From Butyrivibrio sp. (GTDB taxonomy: Bacteria; Bacillota; Clostridia; Lachnospirales; Lachnospiraceae), in NCBI GenBank assembly GCA_015056655.1, contig SVFV01000022.1:1-57670 (forward strand): DNA of 57,670 nt. The letters are read 5' to 3'. The notes beneath the pieces were generated by a model, which saw only the letters and a program-made list of their open reading frames with translations, searched no databases and had not been told where the DNA came from. Shown here one piece after another: positions 25,129 to 34,612 of the stretch. Made by a program: the position numbers and the translations under genes. The number at the start of each line of letters is the position of its first letter. Positions within the stretch are counted from its first letter, which is position 1.

Positions 25129-25965
25129 TTAGCAGGTTACTACAATTCCGCCATCTCCTGCATAGGTAGTTGAAACTCCTGCACCATCAACAATGATAGC
25201 ATTCTTGAAATTCACCTTTGAAAGAATAAGGTTCTTAACAACCTCTGCTCGCTCATAGCAGTTGATGTGAGTGATCATAAGAGTTTTATTCTCAGCGTCG
25301 ACAATTCTCTGAGCCACAAGCTCTGTCATTTTTATAAGAGCCTTGCGCATACCAATTCCTTGTCCCCACTGAGCTATTGTTCCTTCAATAGCATAGCATA
25401 CAGGTTTGATATTTAATGTAGTAGCTACGATAGCCTTCATACCTGTAAGACGACCATTTTTACGAAGTGTATCCAGAGAGTCCAATACAAAATATGTATC
25501 CATATGATCTCTGTATTCTTCAACCTTCTCTATTACTTCTTCAAAGGAAAGTCCTGCATCGGCATATTCCATGATTTTAAGCACTATATTAGTCTGACCA
25601 CAGCATGCGGAAAGAGAATCAAAGACATGTATGTTCTTCTCTCCAACATCCTCATGATAGATATCTCTTCCAATAAGAGCACTGTTATAGCTTCCGCTAA
25701 GCTTAGATGAAAGTGTAACTACATATACATCATCAGCATCACACTCATAAGCTCTCTTATATCTGTCTGGTGAAGGACATGCCGATTTGGCATATGTCTC
25801 ACACTCTGCTACTCTCTTTATATAATCAAGCTGGTCAAAATTCTCATCGTCTAATACGGTATAATCTCCAACCTGAAGAATCAAAGGAATAACTTCAATT
25901 CTGGGATCTTTTTTTAAATCCTCCGTTAAATCGGTGCAACTATCAACAACTATCTTATAACTCAT
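25129..25965 (-). CDS. DegV family fatty-acid-binding protein
   Basis: 278 residues. N-terminal VVDSCTDLTEDL with IEVIPLILQVGDYTVLDD, then SACPSPDRYKRAYE, VVTLSSKLSGSYNSA and LDTLRKNGRL, all typical of DegV/FakB proteins. These bind a fatty acid and, as FakB, present it to the FakA kinase. No fakA is in the window and the ligand cannot be read. ATG with GGAAAG upstream. It is downstream of the sensor-GGDEF gene in the same direction, separated by about 100 bases. Confidence 0.92.
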   Translation of the reverse strand: MSYKIVVDSCTDLTEDLKKDPRIEVIPLILQVGDYTVLDDENFDQLDYIKRVAECETYAKSACPSPDRYKRAYECDADDVYVVTLSSKLSGSYNSALIGRDIYHEDVGEKNIHVFDSLSACCGQTNIVLKIMEYADAGLSFEEVIEKVEEYRDHMDTYFVLDSLDTLRKNGRLTGMKAIVATTLNIKPVCYAIEGTIAQWGQGIGMRKALIKMTELVAQRIVDAENKTLMITHINCYERAEVVKNLILSKVNFKNAIIVDGAGVSTTYAGDGGIVVTC

Positions 25966-26065
25966 ATCTTTCCAATCCTCCGGTTTTCATCTAATGCTAA
26001 ATCACCGGATATACAATGTAGTTTTGCGTACTACATATTCTAGCATTAATAATTGCAACCGTAAA

Positions 26066-27958
26066 TCAATTTACATTCCGTCTCTTTTTTTCTTTTTTAA
26101 CCATATACATCTGCTGGTCAGCACCCTTAACCATATCATCAAAGCTAAGATCATCGGAAAGTACAGACGAGTAAGCTCCGCAGCTCACATTAACTTCATA
26201 GGCGTATCCGGCAATGGTATTGAAAACTCTAAGAAGCTCCTGAATATGATTCATTATTTCATCAACATCACATTCACCAAGCAGTAAAGCAAACATCTCA
26301 TCTCCGCCATATCTCATACAAAGAGAACCGGTTGGACAGGAGTCCTTAAGTGCACGTGCAACAGTAGCTATAGCTTTATCTCCGGCATCATGTCCGTAGT
26401 TATCATTTATAGCCTTGAGATCATCCAAATCCGCCATTATTACTGTAACAGGCAGCTGTTCATCCACTCTGTCCTCTTTTATGTTCTCAAATGCCATAAG
26501 GAAACCAGATCTGTTGTACAAGCCTGTCAGTGAATCATATCTGTACATCTCATCAACCTTATCTGCCAGATAGTGCTGATGCTGCATGTTGATAAATCCA
26601 CTAAGTCCCATAGCGATAGAATTGGATATTGAAGCTGTCTTGGAATAATCAATTATGTTAAAGCTATCAAATCTGTAGCAAACATATCCCAAAGGCTTAT
26701 CCATATTATCAAGCGCATTAAATATAAGCGGATGTCCATCCTCAAGGAGCTCTCTAAGATGCGGTAAAACCACATCCTCCGGAAGTTCCTTCACATATCC
26801 ATGATCCGCCAGGAAATCACAGATTACTCTTTTCTGCGTTATATCATACTTTGCATCGGGATCAAGGAAAATATTGCGATTTTTCTCAAAGCAATAGCCA
26901 TAAAGAACGCAGGTCAGGCTATGCAAAAGATACGTATTATTGGTTACAATGTCATACAGCTCCTCTGCAACCTTGTCAAAGCTTTTACACAACTGCAAAC
27001 GTGTAGTAAATGCATGCATTCCTCTTACATCATCAGTATATCTGTAAAAGCTGTCATTCATCTTGGCAACATATGAAAAGTTGGTTTTTTTGTGACATTT
27101 ACAGCCACAGGATTCTTTAATATCAAGCTCCGGCTCTACTCTGTATACCTTATCCAGCTTGTCATATTCACCTTTTACGCATATTTCAGCAATAGTCTTT
27201 GCCATCAATATACTGTCACATTTAACTGTGGAAATCTTAGGAACAGAAAAATCCGTCTCAGCTATTCCATCAAACCCTGTAACTATGACATCATCAGGCA
27301 CAGAAACTCCGTTTTGCTGTAAAACGTCACTCACGTTAATAGCCATGATATCATTAGCACAGATAATAGCTTCAGGAAGTTCATCTCTTTTTAGAAGTTC
27401 TTTTGTTGCAGCTCTGGCAGGAACTGCCCAGAAGTCCCCATGACTATACATGGAGTCATCCCAGGGAATATCATATTCCCCGCATAATCTTTTAAATACA
27501 TTAATACGCTCGTCTGAAAATCTGTTCCAGCGCTCGCCAGCCATAAGGTGTGGCCTTCTGACGTTGTGTTCCTCAATAACATGACGCACCATCTTTTCGA
27601 AGCCCAACTCATAATCATATTTTACAGTTGTTGTCCCTTCATACTCCCCATCAATTGTAAGTACAGGAACGTTGTGTTCTTTGGCCTTGGATACAATATC
27701 AAGAGAAACATTACGGCTCTTAATACGCTCGTCCATAAGAATAAGAACGTCAATATGGTCATAGGGGATTGCATCAAATACTGATGCTTCTGAATGATAT
27801 ACATCCTCTACCCAATATATGTCAGCGTTCAAAGTAAAAACCATTATTCTAAAGTTTTTGGAACAGGTCTCTTCATATAATGTTCTTATAAAACTATGAA
27901 TATCGATATCATTGATTCTCGTTGTGCATAAAGCAATAATCTTCTTGTCGTCTATCAT
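26066..27958 (-). CDS. Cytosolic LacI-type sensor domain fused to GGDEF diguanylate cyclase
   Basis: 630 residues. The N-terminal part (about 5-280) is a periplasmic-binding-like, LacI-type effector domain (IICANDIMAINVSDVLQQNGVSVPDD pattern, split here) without a helix-turn-helix and without signal peptide or TM helix, so it is cytosolic. A middle region (about 300-460) is probably GAF-like. The GGDEF domain is C-terminal; its active-site loop reads RYGGDEM (551-555), Met in place of Phe. No RxxD inhibitory site precedes it. Likely makes c-di-GMP in response to a sugar-like ligand; activity with the GGDEM loop is not certain. Ribosome binding site weak. It follows the LytTR gene by 23 bases. 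Confidence 0.88.
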   Translation of the reverse strand: MIDDKKIIALCTTRINDIDIHSFIRTLYEETCSKNFRIMVFTLNADIYWVEDVYHSEASVFDAIPYDHIDVLILMDERIKSRNVSLDIVSKAKEHNVPVLTIDGEYEGTTTVKYDYELGFEKMVRHVIEEHNVRRPHLMAGERWNRFSDERINVFKRLCGEYDIPWDDSMYSHGDFWAVPARAATKELLKRDELPEAIICANDIMAINVSDVLQQNGVSVPDDVIVTGFDGIAETDFSVPKISTVKCDSILMAKTIAEICVKGEYDKLDKVYRVEPELDIKESCGCKCHKKTNFSYVAKMNDSFYRYTDDVRGMHAFTTRLQLCKSFDKVAEELYDIVTNNTYLLHSLTCVLYGYCFEKNRNIFLDPDAKYDITQKRVICDFLADHGYVKELPEDVVLPHLRELLEDGHPLIFNALDNMDKPLGYVCYRFDSFNIIDYSKTASISNSIAMGLSGFINMQHQHYLADKVDEMYRYDSLTGLYNRSGFLMAFENIKEDRVDEQLPVTVIMADLDDLKAINDNYGHDAGDKAIATVARALKDSCPTGSLCMRYGGDEMFALLLGECDVDEIMNHIQELLRVFNTIAGYAYEVNVSCGAYSSVLSDDLSFDDMVKGADQQMYMVKKEKKRRNVN

Positions 27959-27981
27959 AGTGCAAAGCCCAATGACCTTTC

Positions 27982-28734
27982 TTACTTTTTCTCCTCTGCT
28001 GCCAGTCTTTTCCTCACCAGTTTGATGTTCCCCTTGTAAGGAAGTGATACCTTGACCTTATCCCCGGTATCCATTGTCACTGAACCCAAAGATTCACTGA
28101 CAACGTGCCTTACATTGATCATCGCATTCTGCGACACAGGACAGACAGCCTTGAAAACAGTGCATTGCTCATATAAGTTATATATATCCGATATGATAGT
28201 AATGCTTCGGTTCTCGGTAAGATAAACCTTTACCTTATACATTCCTTCTGTTTTAGCAAAAACAATATCATCCTCTACAGCATAAATGGTTTCTGTTTCT
28301 CCTCTAAGCTCGAGTCTGACCTCAGGTGTTCCAAGCCTGATCTCGCACTCAGTAAGGATATCCTCAAGTTCCTTAACCTTTATTGCCTTTTTCAGATATA
28401 GCATTTTGTCATGAATTCCAGCTTCCGTCGCCATCTGCTCATAGTCATGCTTAGATGAGCACATAACTATGTTCTTGATTCCGCCTGCTTCAAACAAAGC
28501 CATGGCAACGTCAAACCCATTCTTGAAATGACTATCTTCTGATACCGGATTCTGCATATCAATAAAAATTATGTCATACATCTGAGGGAATCGCATGAGT
28601 GCTTCCATGTTTCCGTATGAATCAATATAAAAGTGTTCCTTCCCCTCATTCTGATATCTGTCAGACTGTCTTTTTAAAAGTCTCTCAGTCTGCTTCCTAT
28701 CAGCTATATTGTCGTCAAAAACTGCAATATGCAT
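27982..28734 (-). CDS. LytTR family response regulator
   Basis: 250 residues. Receiver domain with FDDN (D7-D8), phospho-acceptor D59 in IIFIDMQNP and a lysine in YLKKAI. The C-terminal LytTR DNA-binding domain (about 140-245) has IVFAKTEGMYKVKVY, FKAVCPVSQNAMINVRHV and VKVSLPYKG. No kinase gene adjoins it. ATG with GGGAG upstream. It appears co-transcribed with the sensor-GGDEF gene, so it may regulate a quorum or metabolic response linked to c-di-GMP. Confidence 0.9.
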   Translation of the reverse strand: MHIAVFDDNIADRKQTERLLKRQSDRYQNEGKEHFYIDSYGNMEALMRFPQMYDIIFIDMQNPVSEDSHFKNGFDVAMALFEAGGIKNIVMCSSKHDYEQMATEAGIHDKMLYLKKAIKVKELEDILTECEIRLGTPEVRLELRGETETIYAVEDDIVFAKTEGMYKVKVYLTENRSITIISDIYNLYEQCTVFKAVCPVSQNAMINVRHVVSESLGSVTMDTGDKVKVSLPYKGNIKLVRKRLAAEEKK

Positions 28735-28880
28735 TTATAGCTCCCGATAATATTCTTAATTTTATTCGTATTAAACACTCCTTTACATGATAACACATTT
28801 TAAGGTATGGAAAATAGCAAAACATGCTGATAAAATGAACAAAAATAGAAATAAATTTTTTATTGGACAAAAGGAAAAAA

Positions 28881-29381
28881 ATGATATCTTTACAGATTAA
28901 AAATACACGTGATTTCATGAGCAAATTTCTTGCTTCAGATATTTTCGACAAATTCCTGTTAGACAGCGCAGAGCTGAAGCTTGGAATTACCTATAACATA
29001 GACGGTCATGTGAACAAAGCCTTCTATTCAGAGTCAGACGAATCTGAGCTTCCAGCCTTTGATTTTTCAGCCTGGTCTGAGATTCGCCCCAAATGCTTTG
29101 ATCTCATAAAAGGAAAACGCACTCCACTTTCTTTCAAGTTTGTAATGTGCACTTCCCCAGACAAAAAAAATGAGCTCCTATCCTCAGAAAACTTCTTTGA
29201 AGTCAAAGACCAGCTTTCGTCCTTTGTCTTTGTAATCAAATACTCAGAGGGCCACGTGGTAATTACAACCGGTGCAGCTCTCTCTGGATTTGTCTTAGAC
29301 AAGTCATACGAAAAAGTCTGGGATGACTATATTAAAAGCTTTCTGACAGAAGCTCAAATTGATTTTGATTTAGATTACTGA
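28881..29381 (+). CDS. DUF5721 family protein
   Basis: 166 residues from the ATG at 28881 (AAAGGA just upstream; a TTG six codons earlier is less likely). The N-terminus ISLQIKNTRDFMSKFLASDIFDKFLLDSAEL is split here across the pattern typical of the small Lachnospiraceae family DUF5721. Mixed alpha/beta with no catalytic motif, signal peptide or TM helix. Divergent from the LytTR gene and overlapping the 3' end of the Hpt gene by seven bases. Function unknown. Confidence 0.72.
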   Translation: MISLQIKNTRDFMSKFLASDIFDKFLLDSAELKLGITYNIDGHVNKAFYSESDESELPAFDFSAWSEIRPKCFDLIKGKRTPLSFKFVMCTSPDKKNELLSSENFFEVKDQLSSFVFVIKYSEGHVVITTGAALSGFVLDKSYEKVWDDYIKSFLTEAQIDFDLDY

Positions 29382-29731
29382 TATTTCTTCAGGATTGCTA
29401 TAAGCGGATCATACTTTTCTTTAATGGCCTCATAAAGCTCCTGTGTTCCATCCAAAGAGCCAGCCCTTAAAATCTCTGTAAGCTCAAGAACCGAAGTCTT
29501 AAAGCCATTCAAAGAAAGGTTACCCATAACACCCTTAAGTGTATGGCATGCCTTGAAAGCCTCTTCTGCATTCTGATTAGAAAGTTCTCTGGTGAGCGAT
29601 TCAAAGCTCTTATCATTAAGAAATTTAAGCATAAACCTCTCAACAAGCGCTTCATTTCCCATGAAACGTGCTTCTACATCTGTCCAGTTAACACCCCATT
29701 CAATCAGTTCCTGCTTCATCTGCTCGTTCAT
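29375..29731 (-). CDS. Histidine phosphotransfer (Hpt) domain protein
   Basis: 118 residues from the ATG at 29731 (GAGGTG upstream; a GTG four codons earlier is possible). A four-helix Hpt domain with phospho-acceptor H63 in KACHTLKGVMGNL, followed by the usual Leu-rich helix. No kinase or receiver domain is attached, so it is a separate phosphorelay intermediate. Partners may include the nearby LytTR regulator or hybrid kinases elsewhere. Convergent with the DUF5721 gene. Confidence 0.88.
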   Translation of the reverse strand: MNEQMKQELIEWGVNWTDVEARFMGNEALVERFMLKFLNDKSFESLTRELSNQNAEEAFKACHTLKGVMGNLSLNGFKTSVLELTEILRAGSLDGTQELYEAIKEKYDPLIAILKKYQ

Positions 29732-29792
29732 AACGCACCTCACCTCGCCAGATCAAATCTATGTTCAGTAAAGAAATAACAGATTAAAATGA

Positions 29793-30863
29793 TTAACCTT
29801 CAAGTCCTGCAAGCTTCTCAGCCTGACTTGCTGTAGTCAGCGCATCAATAAGCTCATCAAGGTCTCCATTCATTATAGCATCTATCTTGTAAAGAGTTAA
29901 TCCAATTCTGTGATCAGTAACTCTTCCCTGATGGAAATTATAGGTTCTGATTTTTTCAGAACGATCTCCGGTACCAACCTGACTCTTTCTAAGAGCAGCT
30001 TCAGAATCGTGCGCCTTTTGTCTCTCAAGGTCATAGAGCTTAGCTCTAAGTACCTTTAAAGCCTTAGCCTTATTCTTTATCTGGCTCTTCTCATCCTGAC
30101 AGGAAATAACAATACCTGTAGGAATATGAGTAAGTCTTACTGCTGAATCAGTTGTATTTACGCACTGTCCACCATTACCTGATGCTCTGAAAACATCAAA
30201 TTTGCAGTCGTTCATATCTATCTCAACTTCAACGTCCTCAACCTCAGGCATGATTGCCACAGTAATAGTTGAAGTATGAATACGTCCACCAGATTCTGTA
30301 GCAGGAATTCTCTGAACTCTATGTACTCCACTTTCAAACTTAAGTCTGGAATATGCACCCTGACCAGAAAGTGAGAAGTTAACTGATTTCATTCCACCAA
30401 TACCAGTATCTTCAACGCTCATGGTCTCTATTCTCCAGCCCATTCTGTCTGCATATCTGGTATAAACCCTGTACATATCTGCCGCAAAAAGAGCCGCCTC
30501 ATCTCCTCCTGCACCTGCCCTTATCTCGACAATAACGTTCTTATCATCATTAGGGTCCTTGGGGAGCATAAGTATCTTAAGCTTCTTCTCAATCTCAGGA
30601 AGCTCTTCCTTTGCTGCTGCAAGCTCCTCCTTGAGCATTTCCCTCATATCATCATCTGACTCAGCCCCAAGTAGTTCTTCACTATCAGCTATGGTAGCCT
30701 TGCAGTTTTTATATTTCTGAAACTCTTCTAAGATGGGCAGAATATCGCTCTGCTCCTTCATAAGTGATCTGAACCTGTTCTGGTCAGCTGCCACGTCAGG
30801 TTCACCAAGCTCCATGGTAATATCCTCATACCTGCGAGCCATTGCTTCTAATCTATCAAACAT
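29793..30863 (-). CDS. prfA: Peptide chain release factor 1
   Basis: 356 residues from the ATG at 30863, with GGAGG nine bases upstream; a longer reading from 30929 would overlap prmC and is rejected. RF1 reads UAA and UAG. The GGQ motif is at 231-233 ([13 protein letters not shown]). The stop-codon-reading region ([20 protein letters not shown], about 188-206) fits RF1. Last gene of the rpmE-DUF1385-prmC-prfA group; PrmC next to it methylates the GGQ glutamine. Confidence 0.97.
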   Translation of the reverse strand: MFDRLEAMARRYEDITMELGEPDVAADQNRFRSLMKEQSDILPILEEFQKYKNCKATIADSEELLGAESDDDMREMLKEELAAAKEELPEIEKKLKILMLPKDPNDDKNVIVEIRAGAGGDEAALFAADMYRVYTRYADRMGWRIETMSVEDTGIGGMKSVNFSLSGQGAYSRLKFESGVHRVQRIPATESGGRIHTSTITVAIMPEVEDVEVEIDMNDCKFDVFRASGNGGQCVNTTDSAVRLTHIPTGIVISCQDEKSQIKNKAKALKVLRAKLYDLERQKAHDSEAALRKSQVGTGDRSEKIRTYNFHQGRVTDHRIGLTLYKIDAIMNGDLDELIDALTTASQAEKLAGLEG

Positions 30864-30916
30864 TTTTATTTCCTCCGAATTGTTTTGTTGTTTGTTATTA
30901 GCATCAAAATAAGCAG

Positions 30917-31750
30917 CTAATAGAAGCAACCACTGACAACTCGGTCATTACCGCCTAAGTCCTTTATAACCTCTACATTCTTGTATCCATTTTCTTCCAT
31001 GAGCTTCTTTACTACCTCGCCCTGATCATATCCAATTTCTACAAGAAGATAGCCACTGGTGTATAAATACTCCTTAGCTTCAGGAATTATCCTTTTATAA
31101 AACAAAAGGCCATCATCACTTCCATCAAGTGCCATATAGGGCTCGCATACCTTAACCTCAGGCTCAAGTGTCTCTATAACAGCAGTCGGAATATAGGGAG
31201 GGTTTGAAACAACAATGTCATACTTAGCCTTTTCCGGGAAAAGATCAGTATTAACAGCCTCAAACCTGTCCTCAAGACCAAGCTTTTTTGCGTTTTTCTT
31301 TGCAACCTCTAAAGCCTTCTCTGATAAGTCAGTCCCAACTGCCTTAGTATCATTTGAGTAATGCAAAAGTGATAAAGCTATGCATCCTGATCCGGTACAC
31401 AGATCAAGAATATGCATACCATCATGCATTATCCTCATAACCTCTTCAACCAGAGTTTCAGTATCCTGATTCGGAATAAGCACATCGCTTGTAACATCGA
31501 ATTCGATGCCCATGAACTCTGTATTTCCCAAAAGGTATGCAACAGGAATTCTCTTTGCTCTCTCGCCAATAATGCTGCGATAAGCGCTCTCCTGCTCAGA
31601 AGAAACCTCCATATCACCATGAGAAAGAAGCGTATTGTGGTTGGTTCCACAAATATGCTCAAGTAAAAGCCTTGCGTCCAAGGAAGCATCTGCAATATTC
31701 ACTTTTTTCAGGGCTTCCTCGCCCTCTTTATAAAGGCTTAAATAATCCAA
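30917..31750 (-). CDS. prmC: Release factor glutamine methyltransferase PrmC
   Basis: 277 residues. SAM motif [16 protein letters not shown] and catalytic VVSNPPYIP, the NPPY motif of glutamine N5-methyltransferases; a helical N-terminal domain (about 1-75) binds the release factor. The start is TTG at 31750, three bases after the DUF1385 stop, with GAGGGAAA in range; no in-frame ATG occurs near the expected N-terminus. Methylates the GGQ glutamine of RF1/RF2. Directly upstream of prfA. Confidence 0.95.
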   Translation of the reverse strand: MDYLSLYKEGEEALKKVNIADASLDARLLLEHICGTNHNTLLSHGDMEVSSEQESAYRSIIGERAKRIPVAYLLGNTEFMGIEFDVTSDVLIPNQDTETLVEEVMRIMHDGMHILDLCTGSGCIALSLLHYSNDTKAVGTDLSEKALEVAKKNAKKLGLEDRFEAVNTDLFPEKAKYDIVVSNPPYIPTAVIETLEPEVKVCEPYMALDGSDDGLLFYKRIIPEAKEYLYTSGYLLVEIGYDQGEVVKKLMEENGYKNVEVIKDLGGNDRVVSGCFY

Positions 31751-31753
31751 ATT

Positions 31754-32707
31754 TCAGTTTCCCTCTTCGTCAAACTTATATCCAAATGAATCTTCAAGGA
31801 ACTGTCTCCAGTCAAAAACAGCCTCAACTGACTTAATTCCAACTTCGATCATGTCATCATCAGGCTCCTTGGTTGTAAGTCTCTGAAGCCAGAGTCCGGG
31901 AGCAGAAATGATTCTGATAAGGATGTTGTTGCTTCTGCCTGCGAGTCTGATTATTTCGTAGGATATTCCTGCAATAACCGGAATAAGAGCTATCCTGATA
32001 AGAATTCTAAGCGGTATTGACTCTGTTCTGATAAAGAAGAACAAAATCACGCTGACAAGCATTACAAACAAAAGGAAGCTGCTTCCACATCTCTTATGAA
32101 GTCTGGTGCTCTCCTTTACATTTTCAAGCGTAAGAGGCTTACCTCTCTCAAGGCAGTTGATACACTTGTGCTCCGCTCCATGATATCTGAACAGTCTTCT
32201 AATATCCTTCATACATGAAATCAGAAGAATGTAGATAATGAATATCAGAATTCTCAAAACTCCCTCAAGCAATGTCATGATGGATCTGTTTCTGATATAT
32301 GCTCCAAATAAAGAGCTAAGGTAATATGGCAGTACCATAAAGATAGCAATAGCGAAAATAAATGAAATAACTGTTGTGAGGGACATGATGAATTTCTCTT
32401 TTCCCTCTTCTGTAATAGGATCCTTACTTGAAGAAATTTCCTCCTCGCCAAAAAGTGATGCAGAATAGTTAATCGCCTTCATTCCAAGAACAAGAGAATC
32501 CCAGAACACAAAAACGCCCCTAAGGAAAGGAATATGTGTTATTCCTTTAGCCTCTCCTGCACCTTTATAGTGCTCAACATCTACTGCAATCTCTCCGTCT
32601 TCTTTTCTGACAGCGACAGCGTAAAGATCCTTATTTCGCATCATAACGCCCTCAAGGACTGCCTGTCCGCCTATGCCAGAATAGTGATTAATCTTTGTCT
32701 TTGCCAT
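31754..32707 (-). CDS. DUF1385 family membrane protein (YqhQ-like)
   Basis: 317 residues with about four TM segments in the middle (about 110-260) and a conserved N-terminal GGQAVLEGVMMRNKDLYAVAVRK, plus YHGAEHKCINCLE and RLHKRCGSSFLLFV between helices. The His/Cys residues could bind a metal; DUF1385 is often called a predicted metal-dependent enzyme, without proof. ATG at 32707. It always accompanies rpmE/prmC/prfA in many Clostridia. A terminator lies between it and rpmE. Confidence 0.9.
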   Translation of the reverse strand: MAKTKINHYSGIGGQAVLEGVMMRNKDLYAVAVRKEDGEIAVDVEHYKGAGEAKGITHIPFLRGVFVFWDSLVLGMKAINYSASLFGEEEISSSKDPITEEGKEKFIMSLTTVISFIFAIAIFMVLPYYLSSLFGAYIRNRSIMTLLEGVLRILIFIIYILLISCMKDIRRLFRYHGAEHKCINCLERGKPLTLENVKESTRLHKRCGSSFLLFVMLVSVILFFFIRTESIPLRILIRIALIPVIAGISYEIIRLAGRSNNILIRIISAPGLWLQRLTTKEPDDDMIEVGIKSVEAVFDWRQFLEDSFGYKFDEEGN

Positions 32708-32744
32708 GGTCCCAAAACCCTTTCAACATTTTTCCATAGAATAT

Positions 32745-32774
32745 GAAAAAAGGTTGAGGCATCCGCCTCAACCT
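32745..32774 (-). terminator. Intrinsic terminator after rpmE
   Basis: On the minus strand AGGTTGAGGC (32774-32765 as read), loop GGAT, GCCTCAACCT, then TTTTTT. A perfect 10-base stem with a T-run between rpmE and DUF1385. It separates the ribosomal protein transcript from the downstream genes, at least partly. Confidence 0.85.
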
Positions 32775-32791
32775 CTAATCTTCACAAGTAA

Positions 32792-33004
32792 TCAATCGTT
32801 GTTAGAAGTCATACCATACTTACGGTTGAACTTATCAATACGTCCGCGAGCAGCTGTTGCCTTCTGTGTTCCTGTATAGAAAGGATGGCACTTGGAACAG
32901 ATTTCCACGTGGATTTCCTTCTTTGTAGAACCTACTGTGAATGTGTTACCGCAGTTGCAAGTAACAGTTGCCTGATAGTACTCGGGCTGAATTTCCTGTC
33001 TCAT
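32792..33004 (-). CDS. rpmE: 50S ribosomal protein L31, zinc-binding form
   Basis: 70 residues. Four cysteines C16, C18, C36 and C39 (CNC and CSKC) bind zinc, so it is the C+ form rather than the zinc-free paralogue induced under zinc starvation. The C-terminus has the KFNRKYGM motif of L31. ATG with AGAGGTGAG upstream. Own promoter at 33095-33123 and own terminator at 32745-32774. Confidence 0.97.
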   Translation of the reverse strand: MRQEIQPEYYQATVTCNCGNTFTVGSTKKEIHVEICSKCHPFYTGTQKATAARGRIDKFNRKYGMTSNND

Positions 33005-33094
33005 CTTCTCACCTCTTTTATATCAATGATTCTTAATATTTTTCAATATTATCCTTTAGTTACAAATGCTGTCCTGATTACAAACAGCTTAGTT

Positions 33095-33123
33095 ATTATA
33101 TCATACTGTTTTTTTCAGTGCAA
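33095..33123 (-). promoter_or_regulatory. Promoter of rpmE
   Basis: Minus strand -35 TTGCAC (33123-33118), 17-base spacer, -10 TATAAT (33100-33095) with an extended TG element just before it. Consensus-like; leader of about 85 bases. Confidence 0.75.
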
Positions 33124-33146
33124 GCACAAAAAGCCTTAATTTTTAT

Positions 33147-33776
33147 TCATTTATTCGTTCTTTCATTGACGAATTTACGAATCTTGTTCTTTATTCTCTG
33201 CAAAGCATTATCCGTAGACTTCTCATCCCGGTTGAGAATTTTAGCTATCTCTGCATATCCCATACCCGTCATGTGAAGCTCTAGTACAGCCTGCTCAAAC
33301 TCGCTAAGTCCACTCTCGATAAAGTTTTCTATATCTCTGGCATTCTCCTGATCAATAAGAAGCATTTCAGGATCCTTATTACCCACAGATTCAATAGCCT
33401 GCTCAAATGATATAGCACCACCATCTTCTGATGCTCCCTCCTTGGCGTAGAGTGATATATAGCTGTTTAATGGAGCATGCTTTTTTCGATTAGAGGCCTG
33501 AATTGCAGTGTACATCTGCCTGGAAATGCATAAATCCGCAAAGGTTCTAAAGCTTGCATCTCTTCCAAGGTCATAATCTCTTATTGCCTTAAAGAGGCCA
33601 ATCATTCCTTCCTGTATGAGATCGTCTCTGTCTGCACCGAGAATATACATGGTGCCGGCCTTTGTTCTTACCACATCCTTGTACTTGTTCATGATGTGGT
33701 CGATCATGTCAGATTCCCCCTCGCGGATCCTGACTATTAGTTCCTCATCTGTCTGATCATTTTCATTATTTAGCAT
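33147..33776 (-). CDS. sigH: RNA polymerase sigma factor, SigH (Spo0H) family
   Basis: 209 residues. Sigma-70 region 2 shows DDLIQEGMIGLFKAIRDYD and FRTFADLCISRQMYTAIQ; region 4 shows LSEFEQAVLELHMTGMGYAEIAKIL, then DNALQRIKNKIRKF. Size and motifs match the SigH/Spo0H group, which in Clostridia lies beside rlmB/mrnC as here. SigH drives early sporulation, competence and stationary genes in Firmicutes. Two bases after rlmB, so co-transcribed with it. Its presence next to comEA/comEC elsewhere in the window makes competence control an attractive but unproven link. Confidence 0.93.
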   Translation of the reverse strand: MLNNENDQTDEELIVRIREGESDMIDHIMNKYKDVVRTKAGTMYILGADRDDLIQEGMIGLFKAIRDYDLGRDASFRTFADLCISRQMYTAIQASNRKKHAPLNSYISLYAKEGASEDGGAISFEQAIESVGNKDPEMLLIDQENARDIENFIESGLSEFEQAVLELHMTGMGYAEIAKILNRDEKSTDNALQRIKNKIRKFVNERTNK

Positions 33777-33778
33777 TT

Positions 33779-34612
33779 TTATTTTCCATATCCGCCGCGC
33801 TGTCTTACTATTTCATACGCAAGAACTCCCGCAGCTACTGAAGCGTTAAGTGAATTTATCTGTCCATTCATAGGGATTGATGCAACCATGTCGCACTTTT
33901 CTCTGACAAGCTTGCTTACCCCAGATCCTTCATTTCCGATAACAAGGCCAATAGAGCCCTTTAGGTCAAGGCTGTACATGCTCTCTCCGTCCATATCAGC
34001 ACATACAAACCACATTCCTCTGTCCTTAAGCTCATCGATAGTTCTTCCGATATTTGTAACCTTAACAACAGGTGTATAGTTAAGAGCTCCAGCACTAGTC
34101 TTTGCAACTGTAGCTGTAAGGCCTACCGCTCTATTCTTTGGAATGATAACTCCATGAGCACCTGCGATATTAGCTGTTCTGATGATAGCTCCAAGATTAT
34201 GAGGATCCTCAATGTTATCAAGAATCAGCACAAAAGGAGACTCTCCTCTCTCTTCTGCAAGGGCAAATATATCGTCCATCTCAGAATAATCATAAGCTGC
34301 AGCGTATGCTATAACACCCTGATGAGCACCAGTCTGTGAAATCTGATCAAGTCTGTCTCTTGATACAAACTTCATCATGATTCCTGCCTTTTTAGCCTCT
34401 TTTCTAATGGTAGCAACAGGGCCATCCTGACATCCATCAAGGATAAAAATCTTATCCATTGATCTTCCACTTCTTATAGCCTCAGTTACAGCATTTCTTC
34501 CCTCAATTGTAAGGGGAGCTATTTCATTATCAGAAAAAGCTGCATCATTGCTGCTCTTTTCTCTTTTGTCATAGCCCTTTTTTCTATCTCTTTTTCCTTT
34601 AAAATCGCTCAT
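33779..34612 (-). CDS. rlmB: 23S rRNA (guanosine-2'-O)-methyltransferase RlmB (TrmH/SpoU family)
   Basis: 277 residues. Basic N-terminal tail (about 1-30), an L30e-like RNA-binding domain (IEGRNAVTEAIRSG onward), then the SPOUT knot domain with LDNIEDPHNLGAIIRTANIAGAHGV split across motif 1, GLVIGNEGSGVSKLV (motif 2) and IPMNGQINSLNASVAAGVLAYE (motif 3). All three SpoU motifs are intact. ATG overlaps the mrnC stop by four bases. Would methylate G2251-equivalent in 23S rRNA. Confidence 0.95.
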   Translation of the reverse strand: MSDFKGKRDRKKGYDKREKSSNDAAFSDNEIAPLTIEGRNAVTEAIRSGRSMDKIFILDGCQDGPVATIRKEAKKAGIMMKFVSRDRLDQISQTGAHQGVIAYAAAYDYSEMDDIFALAEERGESPFVLILDNIEDPHNLGAIIRTANIAGAHGVIIPKNRAVGLTATVAKTSAGALNYTPVVKVTNIGRTIDELKDRGMWFVCADMDGESMYSLDLKGSIGLVIGNEGSGVSKLVREKCDMVASIPMNGQINSLNASVAAGVLAYEIVRQRGGYGK

